A DNA stretch of 64,000 nt from Victivallaceae bacterium (GCA_028709805.1 JAQUTL010000005.1:42836-106835), one strand, 5' to 3'. Positions 33,435 to 42,835 are shown, counted from the first letter of the stretch. Numbers and translations are program-made. The notes: generated by a model from the sequence alone, not told the origin.

Positions 33435-34703
33435 TCAGATTTTAAGAGTCAGCCGGTGTTTTTTCAGCCGCAGGCAGACAAGCGCCACGGTCAGGGCATA
33501 GCAGAACGTCTGGAATGCTCCGGCGAACGGGGCAAGACCGGGCAGTCCTTCCGCGTCGCACAGCGGACCGAGCGACTTGAACAGCAGCTGGAACATTGTT
33601 TGTCCGTCGCCGGCCGGGATCAGCGTCAGCGCGTTGCGAAGCAGCGAGCTGAAGACATAGGCGCTCAACGCCACCGAGCCGACGCCGAGCAGAAAGCGGG
33701 TGACGAAATTGTTGATTTTCCAGACGTCGGAAAGCCGGTAGATCACCACCCATGCCGCGGTTGTCCATCCCACTGTCGTATAAACATAGGCGGGGAAGGT
33801 GCCGTCTTTGTGCAGACCGTAAAGTTTCCGCAGCACGATTCCCGAGGCAAACGCCAGCAGCGCGAACCAGATCAGGAAGCCGGTCATCTTCCGATGGCGT
33901 TCCGCTGCGTCGAGCTGTTGAAAATCAAGTATTTTTGCACCGGCGACCACGCCGAGCATGGTTACCGACGCCTGACCGACGGTGATCATCACCCGGTCTC
34001 CTCCGGAGAGCCACCACCATTCTTTCAGTCCGCCGCCGAACGCCGTCACATGGATCAGCGTGGCCAGCAGCACCGCGAACATCAGCAGTTCCGCCCTCCG
34101 GCCGATCGCCAGATAAATCGTCGCCGCGATCAGATAGGCGCGGCCGATCAGACCGAGAATTCCCCACCATGACGGCCGCAGCTCGGTTCCAAGCACCTCC
34201 GGCGCGTTTGACGGCGAGGCGTAGTAAAAATAATAACCGACCAGCGCGGCAATTCCCAGCAGCCGCACGATTTCGGACACGACGCGTCCGGCCCGGTTTT
34301 CGCCTTTGTACTGATGCCACACCAGCACGATGATCGCCAGTGAGATAAAGTGCCACCATGCCGCGGTCAGCCCCATGCGGGTGACGTCGAATCCGGTGTT
34401 GACGTAGATTACGCCCATAACCATGAGTGTGGCCGCCCGGTAGCAGACATGGTAGAAGTTAAGCGCCTTGCCGGAGAAGGTGGCGGCATAGCGTGCAAAC
34501 GCCAGCGGAATGGAGACGCCGGCCAGAAAAAGAAACGCCGGAAAGATTATATCGACAAATGTGATTCCGTCGCCACCCGACGGATAGTGTCCGCACCATG
34601 GCGGCTGGCGGTAAAATCCGCAGTTGACGAATATCATTGCGAACATCACCAGTCCGCGCAAAATGTCCACCGACCCGACTCTGTCCACCTTGGTATTGCC
34701 CAT
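33435..34703 (-). CDS. DUF5009/HGSNAT-like multi-pass membrane protein
   Basis: 422 residues from the second ATG, chosen because the first (34742) lies directly after the T-tract of a terminator. The N-terminus RVGSVDILRGLVMFAMIFVN is the hallmark of the heparan-alpha-glucosaminide acetyltransferase/DUF5009 group: an arginine-glycine pair at the start of the first helix, and a conserved P-x-FLFLAGVSIPLAF second helix. About ten hydrophobic segments follow. Members are thought to move acyl groups across the membrane onto sugars. A paralogue lies at 57959-59335. Confidence 0.8.
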   Translation of the reverse strand: MGNTKVDRVGSVDILRGLVMFAMIFVNCGFYRQPPWCGHYPSGGDGITFVDIIFPAFLFLAGVSIPLAFARYAATFSGKALNFYHVCYRAATLMVMGVIYVNTGFDVTRMGLTAAWWHFISLAIIVLVWHQYKGENRAGRVVSEIVRLLGIAALVGYYFYYASPSNAPEVLGTELRPSWWGILGLIGRAYLIAATIYLAIGRRAELLMFAVLLATLIHVTAFGGGLKEWWWLSGGDRVMITVGQASVTMLGVVAGAKILDFQQLDAAERHRKMTGFLIWFALLAFASGIVLRKLYGLHKDGTFPAYVYTTVGWTTAAWVVIYRLSDVWKINNFVTRFLLGVGSVALSAYVFSSLLRNALTLIPAGDGQTMFQLLFKSLGPLCDAEGLPGLAPFAGAFQTFCYALTVALVCLRLKKHRLTLKI

Positions 34704-34744
34704 TTGTTTGCCGCTCCGTGTGCGTGTGTCGTATTCGTACATCG

Positions 34745-34776
34745 AAAACAGGCGCTCTTGCGGGAGCGCCTGTTTT
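34745..34776 (-). terminator. strong rho-independent terminator
   Basis: A perfect 13-bp stem (34745-34757 with 34764-34776) and a 6-nt loop, ending in TTTT on the minus strand. It ends the transcript of the isomerase gene and isolates the downstream DUF5009-type gene. Confidence 0.88.
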
Positions 34777-34786
34777 GTCAGTATTT

Positions 34787-35638
34787 TTATATTCTGGCTT
34801 TAAGGAAGTCGATTGCCATGGCGATGTCTGCCTTGGGATTGTCACCGACCTCGCGTTCAATGGTCAGGAAGCCGTTGTACCCGATTTCCTTCAGCGCGGC
34901 CATGTATTCGTCCCAGTTGACGTCGCCCTGGCCGAGCGGCATTTCGCGGAAGATCGGTCCGGCCTCTTTGACCATTTTCTCGAAGCCGCCGTCGGCGAAC
35001 GCCGCGTAGACTTCGGCCGGATCGCAGGGGCGGAAGTTGTGTCCGTCCTTGGCGTGGGTGTGGACAATGTATTTGGCCAGCGTGTGCGCGGCTTTCGCCG
35101 GATCGTCGCGGCAGACCATGGCGAGGTTGGCCGGGTCGAGGTTGACGCCGACGCCTTTGCAGCCGATGTAATCCAGGAACTTCTTGAGGCGGGTTGCCGG
35201 TTCCGGTCCGGTTTCAATGGCGAGGGTGATGCCTTTGCTTTCGGCGTATTTGCCGCATTCGCGGAGCGCGTCGGCCATCAGTTTGTAGTTATGGCTTTCG
35301 GGATCGGCCGGGACCACGCCGATGTGGGTGGTGAGCACCGGTGCGCCGAGCAGGACCGCTTTGTCGACAATTTTCTTGGTTTTGGCGATGCGTTCCGGAT
35401 TGTCTTTTTCAGAAGCGAAGCCGTGGCCGCCGAGATCGGCGCAAACCGCGCTGACTTTGAGGCCGAGCTTGTCGCAGTGCTGTTTGATTTTGAGCATTTC
35501 CTCGTCGCTCATCTCCAGAAAGTTGTGGTCGCCGTAGACGGCATAGAGCTGGACGCCGGTGGCGCCCATGGCCTTGGCGGTGTCAAGCGACTGGAACAGC
35601 GGCTCGCGGAGCATTTCCGCAATCATTCCGATTTTCAT
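34787..35638 (-). CDS. sugar-phosphate isomerase/epimerase (xylose-isomerase-like TIM barrel)
   Basis: 283 residues from the ATG preceded by CGGAG; the longer open frame would start upstream of the promoter. The metal-ligand pattern of the AP-endonuclease-2/IolE clan is present: THIGV, AIETGP, NLDPANL, HTHAKD and IERE near the end. Such enzymes isomerise or epimerise free or phosphorylated sugars and inositols with a divalent metal. It is a single-gene transcript with its own promoter and terminator. The Gfo/Idh gene nearby on the same strand is a common functional partner. Confidence 0.85.
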   Translation of the reverse strand: MKIGMIAEMLREPLFQSLDTAKAMGATGVQLYAVYGDHNFLEMSDEEMLKIKQHCDKLGLKVSAVCADLGGHGFASEKDNPERIAKTKKIVDKAVLLGAPVLTTHIGVVPADPESHNYKLMADALRECGKYAESKGITLAIETGPEPATRLKKFLDYIGCKGVGVNLDPANLAMVCRDDPAKAAHTLAKYIVHTHAKDGHNFRPCDPAEVYAAFADGGFEKMVKEAGPIFREMPLGQGDVNWDEYMAALKEIGYNGFLTIEREVGDNPKADIAMAIDFLKARI

Positions 35639-35660
35639 TTTTTGTCTCCGTTGGTTTTTT

Positions 35661-35697
35661 ATTGTATATACAATATGGATCGTTTTATTCAAGAGAT
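35661..35697 (-). promoter_or_regulatory. promoter overlapped by a perfect 14-bp palindrome
   Basis: ATTGTATATACAAT (35661-35674) is its own reverse complement. On the minus strand TTGAAT at about 35697-35692, a 16-bp spacer and TATATA at about 35675-35664 form a promoter whose -10 lies in the palindrome. A repressor binding there would compete with polymerase. The rest of the 35698-35963 gap holds only a weak hairpin with seven T (about 35848-35868). Confidence 0.5.
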
Positions 35698-35963
35698 AAC
35701 ATACTCGCGGTCTGGAGTTTTTCAACCGCGGCTTCTGTTAAAGTGCGGAAAATCAGCGCTCACCCGGCGTTGCCGGAGCCGCTCTTGCTGTTTTGCGGTT
35801 CAGGCCTGCGGTCGTCCGGTGGTTCGTGGAGTGTCCCCAAAGCGATTGCCGGCCCGACCGGTTTTTTTGTAAAATAACGGCGCTTCGGCGGTGACGGTCT
35901 GGAAAAAAAGGCCGCCCCGTGATATATTAACAAATATTCATAACAGATCGGAGTTGAACGGCA

Positions 35964-36368
35964 ATGGGCGGTGCTGCGGGTGGAATCTCGTTGAAAATGC
36001 TGGCGGCGGTAATGGCGGCCGGCGCGGTTGGAACGTTGTGCCGGTATTGTGTGCTGCGCTGGCTGACCGCGGTGTGCGGCGAAGGTTTTCCGGCCGCGAC
36101 CATGGTTGTCAACGTCTTTGGAGCGTTTGTCGCCGGACTGGTGTTCGCGGCAGCCGGATCCAAATTCGACTGGTTTGCTCCGTTTATGCCGCTGGCGATG
36201 ATCGGCTTTCTCGGCGCGTTCACCACTTTTTCGACCTTTGCTCTGGAATGTGCGGTGCTGCTGCAGAACGGTATGTATGGGCGCGCTCTGCTCAATTTTG
36301 CGCTTCAGAACTTTCTGGGTATCGCGGCGGCGCTGATCGGCATGCGCTTTGCGCGGCTTCTGGCTTAG
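35964..36368 (+). CDS. crcB: fluoride channel CrcB/Fluc
   Basis: 134 residues with four membrane segments. The signatures GAVGTLCRYCVLR, VVNVFGAF and GFLGAFTTFSTFALE are those of the dual-topology Fluc channel, which exports fluoride; the FTTFSTF stretch lines the pore. Only one copy is seen, as expected for a homodimer. I looked for a fluoride riboswitch in the leader and did not find its conserved core. A GGAG site lies 10 nt before the ATG. Confidence 0.9.
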   Translation: MGGAAGGISLKMLAAVMAAGAVGTLCRYCVLRWLTAVCGEGFPAATMVVNVFGAFVAGLVFAAAGSKFDWFAPFMPLAMIGFLGAFTTFSTFALECAVLLQNGMYGRALLNFALQNFLGIAAALIGMRFARLLA

Positions 36369-36414
36369 TCCGTCTGCCGCATGAATCCGTGAGCGGTCGT
36401 CTGCGGCGGACGGA
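36369..36414 (+). other. long hairpin directly after crcB
   Basis: TCCGTCTGCCGC (36369-36380) pairs with GCGGCGGACGGA (36403-36414), 12 bp with one G-U pair, starting at the base after the stop codon. No T-tract follows, so it may be a 3'-end stabiliser or a factor-assisted terminator. Confidence 0.45.
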
Positions 36415-36434
36415 AAAACACCATCTCCGCCGAT

Positions 36435-36463
36435 TTGACTTTAACGGTGTCGCGGAGTATAGT
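36435..36463 (+). promoter_or_regulatory. promoter of dxs
   Basis: TTGACT (36435-36440), 17-bp spacer, TATAGT (36458-36463); predicted start near 36470 and a leader of about 60 nt. Confidence 0.7.
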
Positions 36464-36531
36464 AATTCCGCGAAATGGATTTTTTACGGGGTTGAATTTT
36501 TTAATCATTTGACGGATGGAATGAGTGTGCG

Positions 36532-38379
36532 GTGGATTCCCTGCTTGAAAATATAAACGGCGTTGCAGATCTCAAGGCGCTTCCGCCTGAACAGCTTCCG
36601 GCGCTGGCCGGAGAACTGCGTGAATATATATTAAAGGTCGTTTCCGAAAACGGCGGACACTTGTCGAGCAATCTTGGAACCGTGGAGCTGGCGATTGCGC
36701 TGCTCTACTGCTTCGAGCCTGAAAACGACGCGATTGTCTGGGATGTGAGTCATCAGTCCTACGCCCATAAGATTCTGACCGGACGGCGGGAATTTTTCCG
36801 TACTTTGCGGCGGTTTGACGGCTGCTGCGGATTTCAGACGCCGACGGAATCGGCGGACGATCCGTGTTTTGCCGGTCATGCCGGAACGTCGATCTCCAGT
36901 GCGCTGGGTATTGCCGCGGCGAAGTCGGCGGCCGATCTTCCGGGGGTGGCGGTGGCGGTGGTTGGCGATGGAGCGCTGAATTGCGGACTGTCTTTCGAAG
37001 CGTTGAACAATGCGGTGCGCTGCGGGAAAAAACTGGTTATTGTCCTGAATGACAATCGAATGTCAATTTCCCACAATGTTGGAGCTTTGCAGTCCTATTT
37101 GCATCGTCTGATTACCGCAAACCGTTATATGGGGGTGAAAAACCGGATCAAACGCTTTGTCGACCGCTGTCCGGGGCATGACTGGCTGCTGTCGGCAATC
37201 CGCAAACTTGAGGGGCTGACCAAGGCCGCGCTGCTGCCGGGGGCGTTTTTTGAAGAACTTGGCATCCGTTACCTCGGCCCGATGGACGGGCATGACATAC
37301 CGGGACTTATAAGGACGTTCAACCACGTCCGGGAGTCTTTCGAGCGTCCGGTGCTGATTCACGTCATTACCCGCAAGGGGAAGGGATACCGCCCGGCGGA
37401 GGAGGACCCGGAGGCGTTTCACGGCGTCGGGAGGTTCGATGCGGCGTCGGGAATTCTGCCCCCGGCGTCGGTAAACAATTTTTCCCATGCTTTCGGCAGC
37501 GCGATGATGGAACTGGCCGCCGCGGAGTCGAACATGGTCGCGGTGTCGGCGGCAATGGCGTATTCAACCGGGCTGAGCGACATGCGCAACGCATATCCTG
37601 ACCGGCTGTTCGACGTCGGAATCGCGGAGGGGCACGCTGTCACGTTTGCCGGCGGACTTGCCACCGGCGGTCTGCGGCCGGTGGTGGCGATCTACGCCAC
37701 GTTCATGCAGCGCGCGTTGGACAATGTTTTTCACGATGTGTGCCTGAATAATCTTCCGGTGGTGTTCGCGCTCGACCGCGCCGGAGCCGTCGAGGACGGG
37801 CCGACCCACAACGGGATTTACGATCTCGGATTTCTGCGCGAACTGCCAAATCTTGTCATCATGCAGCCGGCGACGGAAAACGAATTGCGGGCGATGTTGT
37901 TTTTCGCTTACAAACTTTGCCGTCCGGTGGTGATCCGTTATCCGCGTGGCGGGTCGGGAACGCCGTTCGATCCGGCGGCGCCGGTGGATAAGATCGAGCT
38001 TGGACGGGCGCAGACGGTGAAGTCGGGAACCCGGCTGGCCATCTGGTCGTCGGGGGCGGAGCTGGCGACGGCGCTGAAGGTCGATGAACTTTTGGGCGGC
38101 GGTTGCGCCGTGGTCAATGCCAGATTCGTCAAACCGCTGGACATTGAACTGCTGCGCCGGCAGGCGGCGGCCGGCATGCTGATTGCGACGATCGAGGATC
38201 ATGCGGCGGTCGGCGGACTGGGGGCGGCGGTCGCGGCCGAACTGGGCGGCGGAGTAATGGTTTTCGGCTGGCCGGACAAGGTCATGCCGCACGGCAAGAC
38301 CGCCAGACTGCGCGCCGAATACGGCATGACGCCAGAGGCGATTGCCGGAAAACTTGCCGGTTTTTTGCAGGACGTGTAA
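36532..38379 (+). CDS. dxs: 1-deoxy-D-xylulose-5-phosphate synthase
   Basis: 615 residues, GTG start; the nearby ATG at 36521 is out of frame. Makes DXP from pyruvate and glyceraldehyde 3-phosphate, the first step of the MEP isoprenoid pathway, with thiamine diphosphate. Visible motifs: GGHLSSNLGTVELAIAL, DVSHQSYAHK, GHAGTSISSALG, the ThDP-Mg motif GDGALNCGLSFEALNN closed by NDN, LGPMDGHD, and in the pyrimidine domain DRAGAVEDGPTHNG. The last is close to, but not identical with, the common DRAGLVGxDGPTHxG form (the GAD of most DXS is shortened). Length is normal. The ribosome-binding site is weak. It has its own promoter. Confidence 0.93.
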   Translation: MDSLLENINGVADLKALPPEQLPALAGELREYILKVVSENGGHLSSNLGTVELAIALLYCFEPENDAIVWDVSHQSYAHKILTGRREFFRTLRRFDGCCGFQTPTESADDPCFAGHAGTSISSALGIAAAKSAADLPGVAVAVVGDGALNCGLSFEALNNAVRCGKKLVIVLNDNRMSISHNVGALQSYLHRLITANRYMGVKNRIKRFVDRCPGHDWLLSAIRKLEGLTKAALLPGAFFEELGIRYLGPMDGHDIPGLIRTFNHVRESFERPVLIHVITRKGKGYRPAEEDPEAFHGVGRFDAASGILPPASVNNFSHAFGSAMMELAAAESNMVAVSAAMAYSTGLSDMRNAYPDRLFDVGIAEGHAVTFAGGLATGGLRPVVAIYATFMQRALDNVFHDVCLNNLPVVFALDRAGAVEDGPTHNGIYDLGFLRELPNLVIMQPATENELRAMLFFAYKLCRPVVIRYPRGGSGTPFDPAAPVDKIELGRAQTVKSGTRLAIWSSGAELATALKVDELLGGGCAVVNARFVKPLDIELLRRQAAAGMLIATIEDHAAVGGLGAAVAAELGGGVMVFGWPDKVMPHGKTARLRAEYGMTPEAIAGKLAGFLQDV

Positions 38380-38470
38380 TTAAAGCAGCTGTATTCGTCG
38401 CGTCCGGAGCCTTGTCCGGTAAGTCGTCAAATAGCTGTTTGCGGCTTAAAAACGTATAAAGGAGAAGGCA

Positions 38471-41137
38471 ATGAGGCGTTTAGTAATTTTGATGCTGCAG
38501 CTGGCGGCGATCTCTGCCGGGGTTTTCGCGGCGGCGCAGGAGGTCGGCGGCGACAATTATGTCATTTATCAGAATCTGGACAGCGGAACGTATATTGCCC
38601 ACCGGCTCTGGAATATTTCCGAAACCTCCAGAATCGTGGTGGTGAACAACGACTGGTCGGAGCAGTATTTTTATGACCGCAACACCAAGGGCGGCCGCAC
38701 GGTTCAGAGCTCGGAAAACGGCGTCACCCGCCGCGAGATTTCCAACGTCGGCGACGGAAAATTCAAACTTCTGAATTATTCGACCGTCACCGACGGCGAT
38801 GAACTGACGATAGAGGTTTCCGGTCTGCTGGACAGTGCCGCCGCGCCGGGATTCATGGAATATACGCCGTTCATGCTTCAGACCGCGCCGCTGAAGGACG
38901 CCGTTTTTACCGCTGAACTGGCGGACGGCTCCACCGTTTCCGGTGACTTCAACGAGGTAAAAGAACACGGTTATGAATGGATCCCTCCGTTCCGCAAGCT
39001 GCGGATGCTTTCTTCCGAAAAAAGCTCCGAACTGATTATCGAGGTGGTGGAGGGCGGGCCGCTGCGGGCGACCGAGCTGCGCAACAATCCGTGGTTTGAG
39101 CGCACTTACGGCATCCGGCTCGGAACGGACATTCCGCTGACGCCGGGAAAAACGATGAAGCATGTGATCCGGGTGGTCTGTCGTCTGGTGACCGATGGTT
39201 CAACCGCGGAGGTCGCCGCGGTTTCCGCCGGTGAAAATAAAAAACTGCCGTCGATATACAGTGATCGCTATTTGGATGACGCTTCATTTCCCGACCTTTT
39301 CTCCCCGTCCGTCCGGACTTTGGGCGAGGGGCGCTATGTCATCGGTTCCGGTTCACGCGGGATGAAGCTGACCGCCGCTGAAAACGTTTCCGCCGCCGAT
39401 TGTGCAAAGCTCGAGCGCGCCGCCGGCAGGATATTCAGTGACATCGGTTGCGAGCCGGCGGTGAATGTTGAAATCACCGGCGGGGACGGCGGCGGCGACG
39501 CTTTCAGCATCGCGGTTGACGGAGACGGCGTAAAAATTATCTCCGGGAATTGCCGCGGCGCGTTTTATGCGCTCCAGTCGCTGAAATGGCTGGTTCGCGA
39601 CGGCGGAATTGACTGTCAGACCATTGTGGAGCGCCCGGCGTTTGACTATCGCGGCGTGATGTTTTTCTCCGCCTCCGGTTCGCTGGAATTCAACAAGACG
39701 CTGATCGACCGGGTGTATGCGCCGTTCCGGATCAGCAATCTGGTCGTCGAGGTCAGCCGCGCCCACTGGGATTCGACCCCGGAACTGCGCAACGCCAACG
39801 GCATATCCAAGGCCGAGCTGAAAGAGCTGATCGCCTATGCGAAGGAGAACTTTATCGAGGTTTCTCCCCACTTGTCAACGCTTGGCCATTGCGACTGGCT
39901 GTTTGACAACGGCAGCAACCTTGATCTGGCCGAGGATCCCGGACGCCCCTATGCCTATTTTACGTCCAATCCGCGTCTTTATCCGCTGATGCTCAAACTG
40001 TTCGACGAAATATGCGATACGTTCGGCAATCCGCGCTATTTCCATATCGGTCATGACGAATGGCTGATGTCCGGGCGTTATCCGCTGCGGAGTGAAACCA
40101 AGGCGCAAACGCTTCAGGACATTTTTTATAAGGACGTGATGACCTATCACGACCACGCCGCCGGCCGCGGCGTCCGGCTGATGATGTGGCAGGATATGCT
40201 GGTGACTTATGACGAGACCAAGCCCAGCAGTGTCGGCGCCGGCGGTCCGCCGCACAACCTTGCCGAGCTGCGCAAGAAGTTGCCGAAAGACATTGTTATT
40301 GCCGACTGGCGTTACGAGACCGAGGACGAATACCGCGATGTGGCCGCGTTGTGCCGCGACGGTTTTCCAGTGATCGGCTGTCCGTGGAATGAGCCGGGAA
40401 ATGTGGAAAAACTTTCCAGATTTGTCCGCGACTGCGGCGGAGTCGGCATGCTTCAGACCACTTGGGCCGGATTTTTCCCGCGCGAAACCGTGATGCGTGG
40501 CGAATTTTCACAGATCGCCTCATACATTCGCGCCGGAGTGTTTTCATGGAATCCGGACAATCCGGATATCGACTATTTTGACGCCATGCGCCGGGTCTGG
40601 CTGCGCAATCGCGCTTTGCCGTCCGCGCCGGGGCTGGCGGTGCGGCTGCCGGGGGTGAAATCGAATGACGCTTCTCTGCTTCCGGCGGGAACAACGTTCC
40701 TGTGCGGTTATGTGGACGGCGTATTTTTTGACCGGTTTGACGGCGGCACGGTAAAGCTGCGCTCCCGGCTTCAACCGAATTCGCCGGACAGCGTGGTCAT
40801 TCCGGTGAACGCCAGAGCTGAAAAACTGCATTTCCTCCATGCCACACGGCTTATTCCGTCGGAGCCGGCGGGGAAGGCCGGCAGCTACACTTTGAATTAT
40901 GCCGACGGAACCATGGAAAAAATCGTTGTCAACGCTCCGGCCGATGTGCAGCCTTTGACCGGTGTCGCCACATTGATGCCCGGAGTCGCGGCTTATCCGG
41001 GTGCCGACGAGCGTCTGCGCGGCTGGTCAGCGGACAACCCGCATCCTGAAAAAGAGATTTCCTCAATCACCGCGGCGAATGAGTGGCGTCTATTGCCGTT
41101 TGAGCTTTTGGCGCTGACGCTGGAACAGCGGCCGTAA
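38471..41137 (+). CDS. secreted GH20-family hexosaminidase-like protein
   Basis: 888 residues; AAAGGAG site before the ATG. A signal peptide (to about residue 22) precedes a beta-rich N-terminal region (~25-270) of unknown family. Then comes a GH20b-type domain (YVIGSGSRGMKL ... GAFYALQSLKWLV) and the GH20 barrel with FHIGHDEW, the catalytic Asp529-Glu530 pair. A beta-sandwich-like tail follows the barrel. GH20 enzymes cut terminal beta-GlcNAc/GalNAc from glycans. With the truncated GH20 at the left edge and the GKRP-like gene, it supports amino-sugar scavenging. Expressed alone by the look of the flanks. Confidence 0.85.
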   Translation: MRRLVILMLQLAAISAGVFAAAQEVGGDNYVIYQNLDSGTYIAHRLWNISETSRIVVVNNDWSEQYFYDRNTKGGRTVQSSENGVTRREISNVGDGKFKLLNYSTVTDGDELTIEVSGLLDSAAAPGFMEYTPFMLQTAPLKDAVFTAELADGSTVSGDFNEVKEHGYEWIPPFRKLRMLSSEKSSELIIEVVEGGPLRATELRNNPWFERTYGIRLGTDIPLTPGKTMKHVIRVVCRLVTDGSTAEVAAVSAGENKKLPSIYSDRYLDDASFPDLFSPSVRTLGEGRYVIGSGSRGMKLTAAENVSAADCAKLERAAGRIFSDIGCEPAVNVEITGGDGGGDAFSIAVDGDGVKIISGNCRGAFYALQSLKWLVRDGGIDCQTIVERPAFDYRGVMFFSASGSLEFNKTLIDRVYAPFRISNLVVEVSRAHWDSTPELRNANGISKAELKELIAYAKENFIEVSPHLSTLGHCDWLFDNGSNLDLAEDPGRPYAYFTSNPRLYPLMLKLFDEICDTFGNPRYFHIGHDEWLMSGRYPLRSETKAQTLQDIFYKDVMTYHDHAAGRGVRLMMWQDMLVTYDETKPSSVGAGGPPHNLAELRKKLPKDIVIADWRYETEDEYRDVAALCRDGFPVIGCPWNEPGNVEKLSRFVRDCGGVGMLQTTWAGFFPRETVMRGEFSQIASYIRAGVFSWNPDNPDIDYFDAMRRVWLRNRALPSAPGLAVRLPGVKSNDASLLPAGTTFLCGYVDGVFFDRFDGGTVKLRSRLQPNSPDSVVIPVNARAEKLHFLHATRLIPSEPAGKAGSYTLNYADGTMEKIVVNAPADVQPLTGVATLMPGVAAYPGADERLRGWSADNPHPEKEISSITAANEWRLLPFELLALTLEQRP

Positions 41138-41236
41138 AGCCGCCGCCGCATGGTCGGCGGTGTCGCGGCGGTGAAAAAGATGACGAACCAATGTGCCGGC
41201 CGAGTCCGGTTCGCCTCCTGATCGCGCTTATTCGCG

Positions 41237-41626
41237 TCAATCGGTTATTTCGAGCCGATAAGTGACCGCTGCCGCCGGCTTGACGTTTTCCTCCCACGGT
41301 CGTGAATAATTCAGAATCACCGTGGTTTCGCCGGGTTTGAGCGCGGCGATTCTCGCCTCGCAGCGGCCGGGCGCGCCGCACAGTCCGCTTTCCGCTCCGA
41401 CATGGGTGAGTGCTACTACGGAAACCTGATGGTTGTACACCGCGTTCCAGCTGTATCCGGTGGTCTGGTTTTCATTGAGCAGGATGGTCAGTACGTCGCC
41501 TGTCCGCATTTTGACCGCGGTGGTTTTTATGCCGTCCTCCGGTGCAAACTCGGCTTCCGGCGGCGGAACGCTTTTGCAGGCGCTGAGCACTACCGCCGTC
41601 AACAACGCTATAACTGTCTTTTTCAT
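41237..41626 (-). CDS. chagasin-like (I42) cysteine-protease-inhibitor lipoprotein
   Basis: 129 residues. Lipobox VLSAC with lipidated Cys17. The three loops of chagasin are recognisable: NQTTGYSW (residues 53-60), GAPGRCEARIAAL for the middle loop region, and SRPWE for the last. Chagasin-type inhibitors plug papain-like proteases with these loops. It is the last gene of the mraY-side cluster. A role against host or predator cysteine proteases, or control of an own protease, cannot be told apart here. Confidence 0.75.
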   Translation of the reverse strand: MKKTVIALLTAVVLSACKSVPPPEAEFAPEDGIKTTAVKMRTGDVLTILLNENQTTGYSWNAVYNHQVSVVALTHVGAESGLCGAPGRCEARIAALKPGETTVILNYSRPWEENVKPAAAVTYRLEITD

Positions 41627-41731
41627 TTTTTCCTACTCTCCTCTGTATGTCTTGTCCGCCGCGTTGCGGAGTTCCGCACGCCGCGCGGGTTGGTATTTTC
41701 ACCGCCGCCTTTTTCCCGGCGGCGGATTCGG

Positions 41732-42835
41732 TCAGCGTAATTTCAGGGTGGCCAGTCCGATCAGCGCAAAGATTCCGGCCAGTATCCAGAACCGGATTAC
41801 GATCTGCGTCTCCTTCCAGCCTTTGTATTCAAAATGGTGATGGATCGGCGTGCAGCGGAACAGTCGTTTGCCGTGGGTGAGCTTGAAATACGGCACCTGA
41901 AGCATTACGCTGCCGGCCTCCATCACAAAGACGCCGCCGATGATCGCCAGCAGCAGCTCCTGACGCACAATCACCGCCAGCATTCCGAGCGCGCCGCCGA
42001 GCGCCAGACTTCCGGTGTCTCCCATGAACATCGAGGCGGGGAAACAGTTGTACCAGAGGAACCCCGCGCAGCTTCCGGCGATCGCGGCGGAAAACACCAG
42101 CGCTTCGCCGGCCGACGGAATATACGGTATGAACAGATATTTTGCAAAGACCACATGGCCGCTGAGATAGGCGATAACCGCGTAGGCGCCGACCGCGAAG
42201 ATCACGCATCCGGAAGACAATCCGTCCTTGCCGTCGGTCAGGTTCACGGCGTTGGAGGCGCCGATCACCACCACAATATCGAACAGCAATACGAAGTTTG
42301 ACGAAAACCACGGCTCTTTCATGAACGGCACATAAAAGCTGGTCAGCGGCACGCCGTATTGCTCCGGCATGGCGTAGAGGAACAGCAGCCCGATCATCAC
42401 GGTCAGGAACTGCCCCAGCAGTTTGGTTTTTGCCGATATGCCGTCGCGTTTCTGCTTCGCTACTTTTGCGTAGTCGTCCACAAAGCCGAGCGCCGAGAAA
42501 CTCAGCAGCGTGGCCAGCAGAACCACCGCGATTGGATTGGTCATTTTTGCCCACAGCACGGTGGATAGCGCGATCGCCCCCACGATCAGTACGCCGCCCA
42601 TGCTCGGCGTTTTATCCTTTTCCCGGTTGATCATCTCCTCCGGCATCAGTCCTTCATAGCGGCAGGCGGCGGTGGCGCGGAAGCGTTTCAGCTGGCGGAC
42701 GGTGTATGGCCCGAGCAGCATCACGGTTAAAAACGCCGTGACCGCGGCGGCGGCGGCGCGGAAGGAAATATAGTCCAGCACCCGCAGCATGCCCAGTCCG
42801 TCGATATCGGAGAAAAGTGACAGCAGATAAATCAT
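41732..42835 (-). CDS. mraY: phospho-N-acetylmuramoyl-pentapeptide-transferase
   Basis: 367 residues, about ten membrane segments. Transfers phospho-MurNAc-pentapeptide to undecaprenyl phosphate (lipid I). Family motifs: DKTPSMGG, VDDYAK (Asp120-Asp121), NLTDGKDGL (198-206), FMGDTGSLALGGALG and TPIHHHFEYKGW. In the third, Lys203 replaces the Leu found in most MraY (NLTDGLDG). No mur, fts or mreB gene adjoins it, so it is outside a dcw cluster. It lies 18 bp downstream of a lipoprotein gene in the same direction. Confidence 0.95.
   Translation of the reverse strand: MIYLLSLFSDIDGLGMLRVLDYISFRAAAAAVTAFLTVMLLGPYTVRQLKRFRATAACRYEGLMPEEMINREKDKTPSMGGVLIVGAIALSTVLWAKMTNPIAVVLLATLLSFSALGFVDDYAKVAKQKRDGISAKTKLLGQFLTVMIGLLFLYAMPEQYGVPLTSFYVPFMKEPWFSSNFVLLFDIVVVIGASNAVNLTDGKDGLSSGCVIFAVGAYAVIAYLSGHVVFAKYLFIPYIPSAGEALVFSAAIAGSCAGFLWYNCFPASMFMGDTGSLALGGALGMLAVIVRQELLLAIIGGVFVMEAGSVMLQVPYFKLTHGKRLFRCTPIHHHFEYKGWKETQIVIRFWILAGIFALIGLATLKLR

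Noticed and set aside
34704..34742. Earlier ATG for the DUF5009-type gene
   Set aside because: It sits immediately after the T-tract of a strong terminator and has no ribosome-binding site.
34637..35872. Long antisense ORF of 411 codons over the isomerase gene
   Set aside because: It is the mirror of a well-recognised isomerase gene, shows no known motif or ribosome-binding site, and crosses a terminator and a promoter. High GC content creates such frames.
35870..35963. Fluoride riboswitch before crcB
   Set aside because: The conserved core (GAUG near the start and GCUGAUGA-type end) is not visible in the leader.
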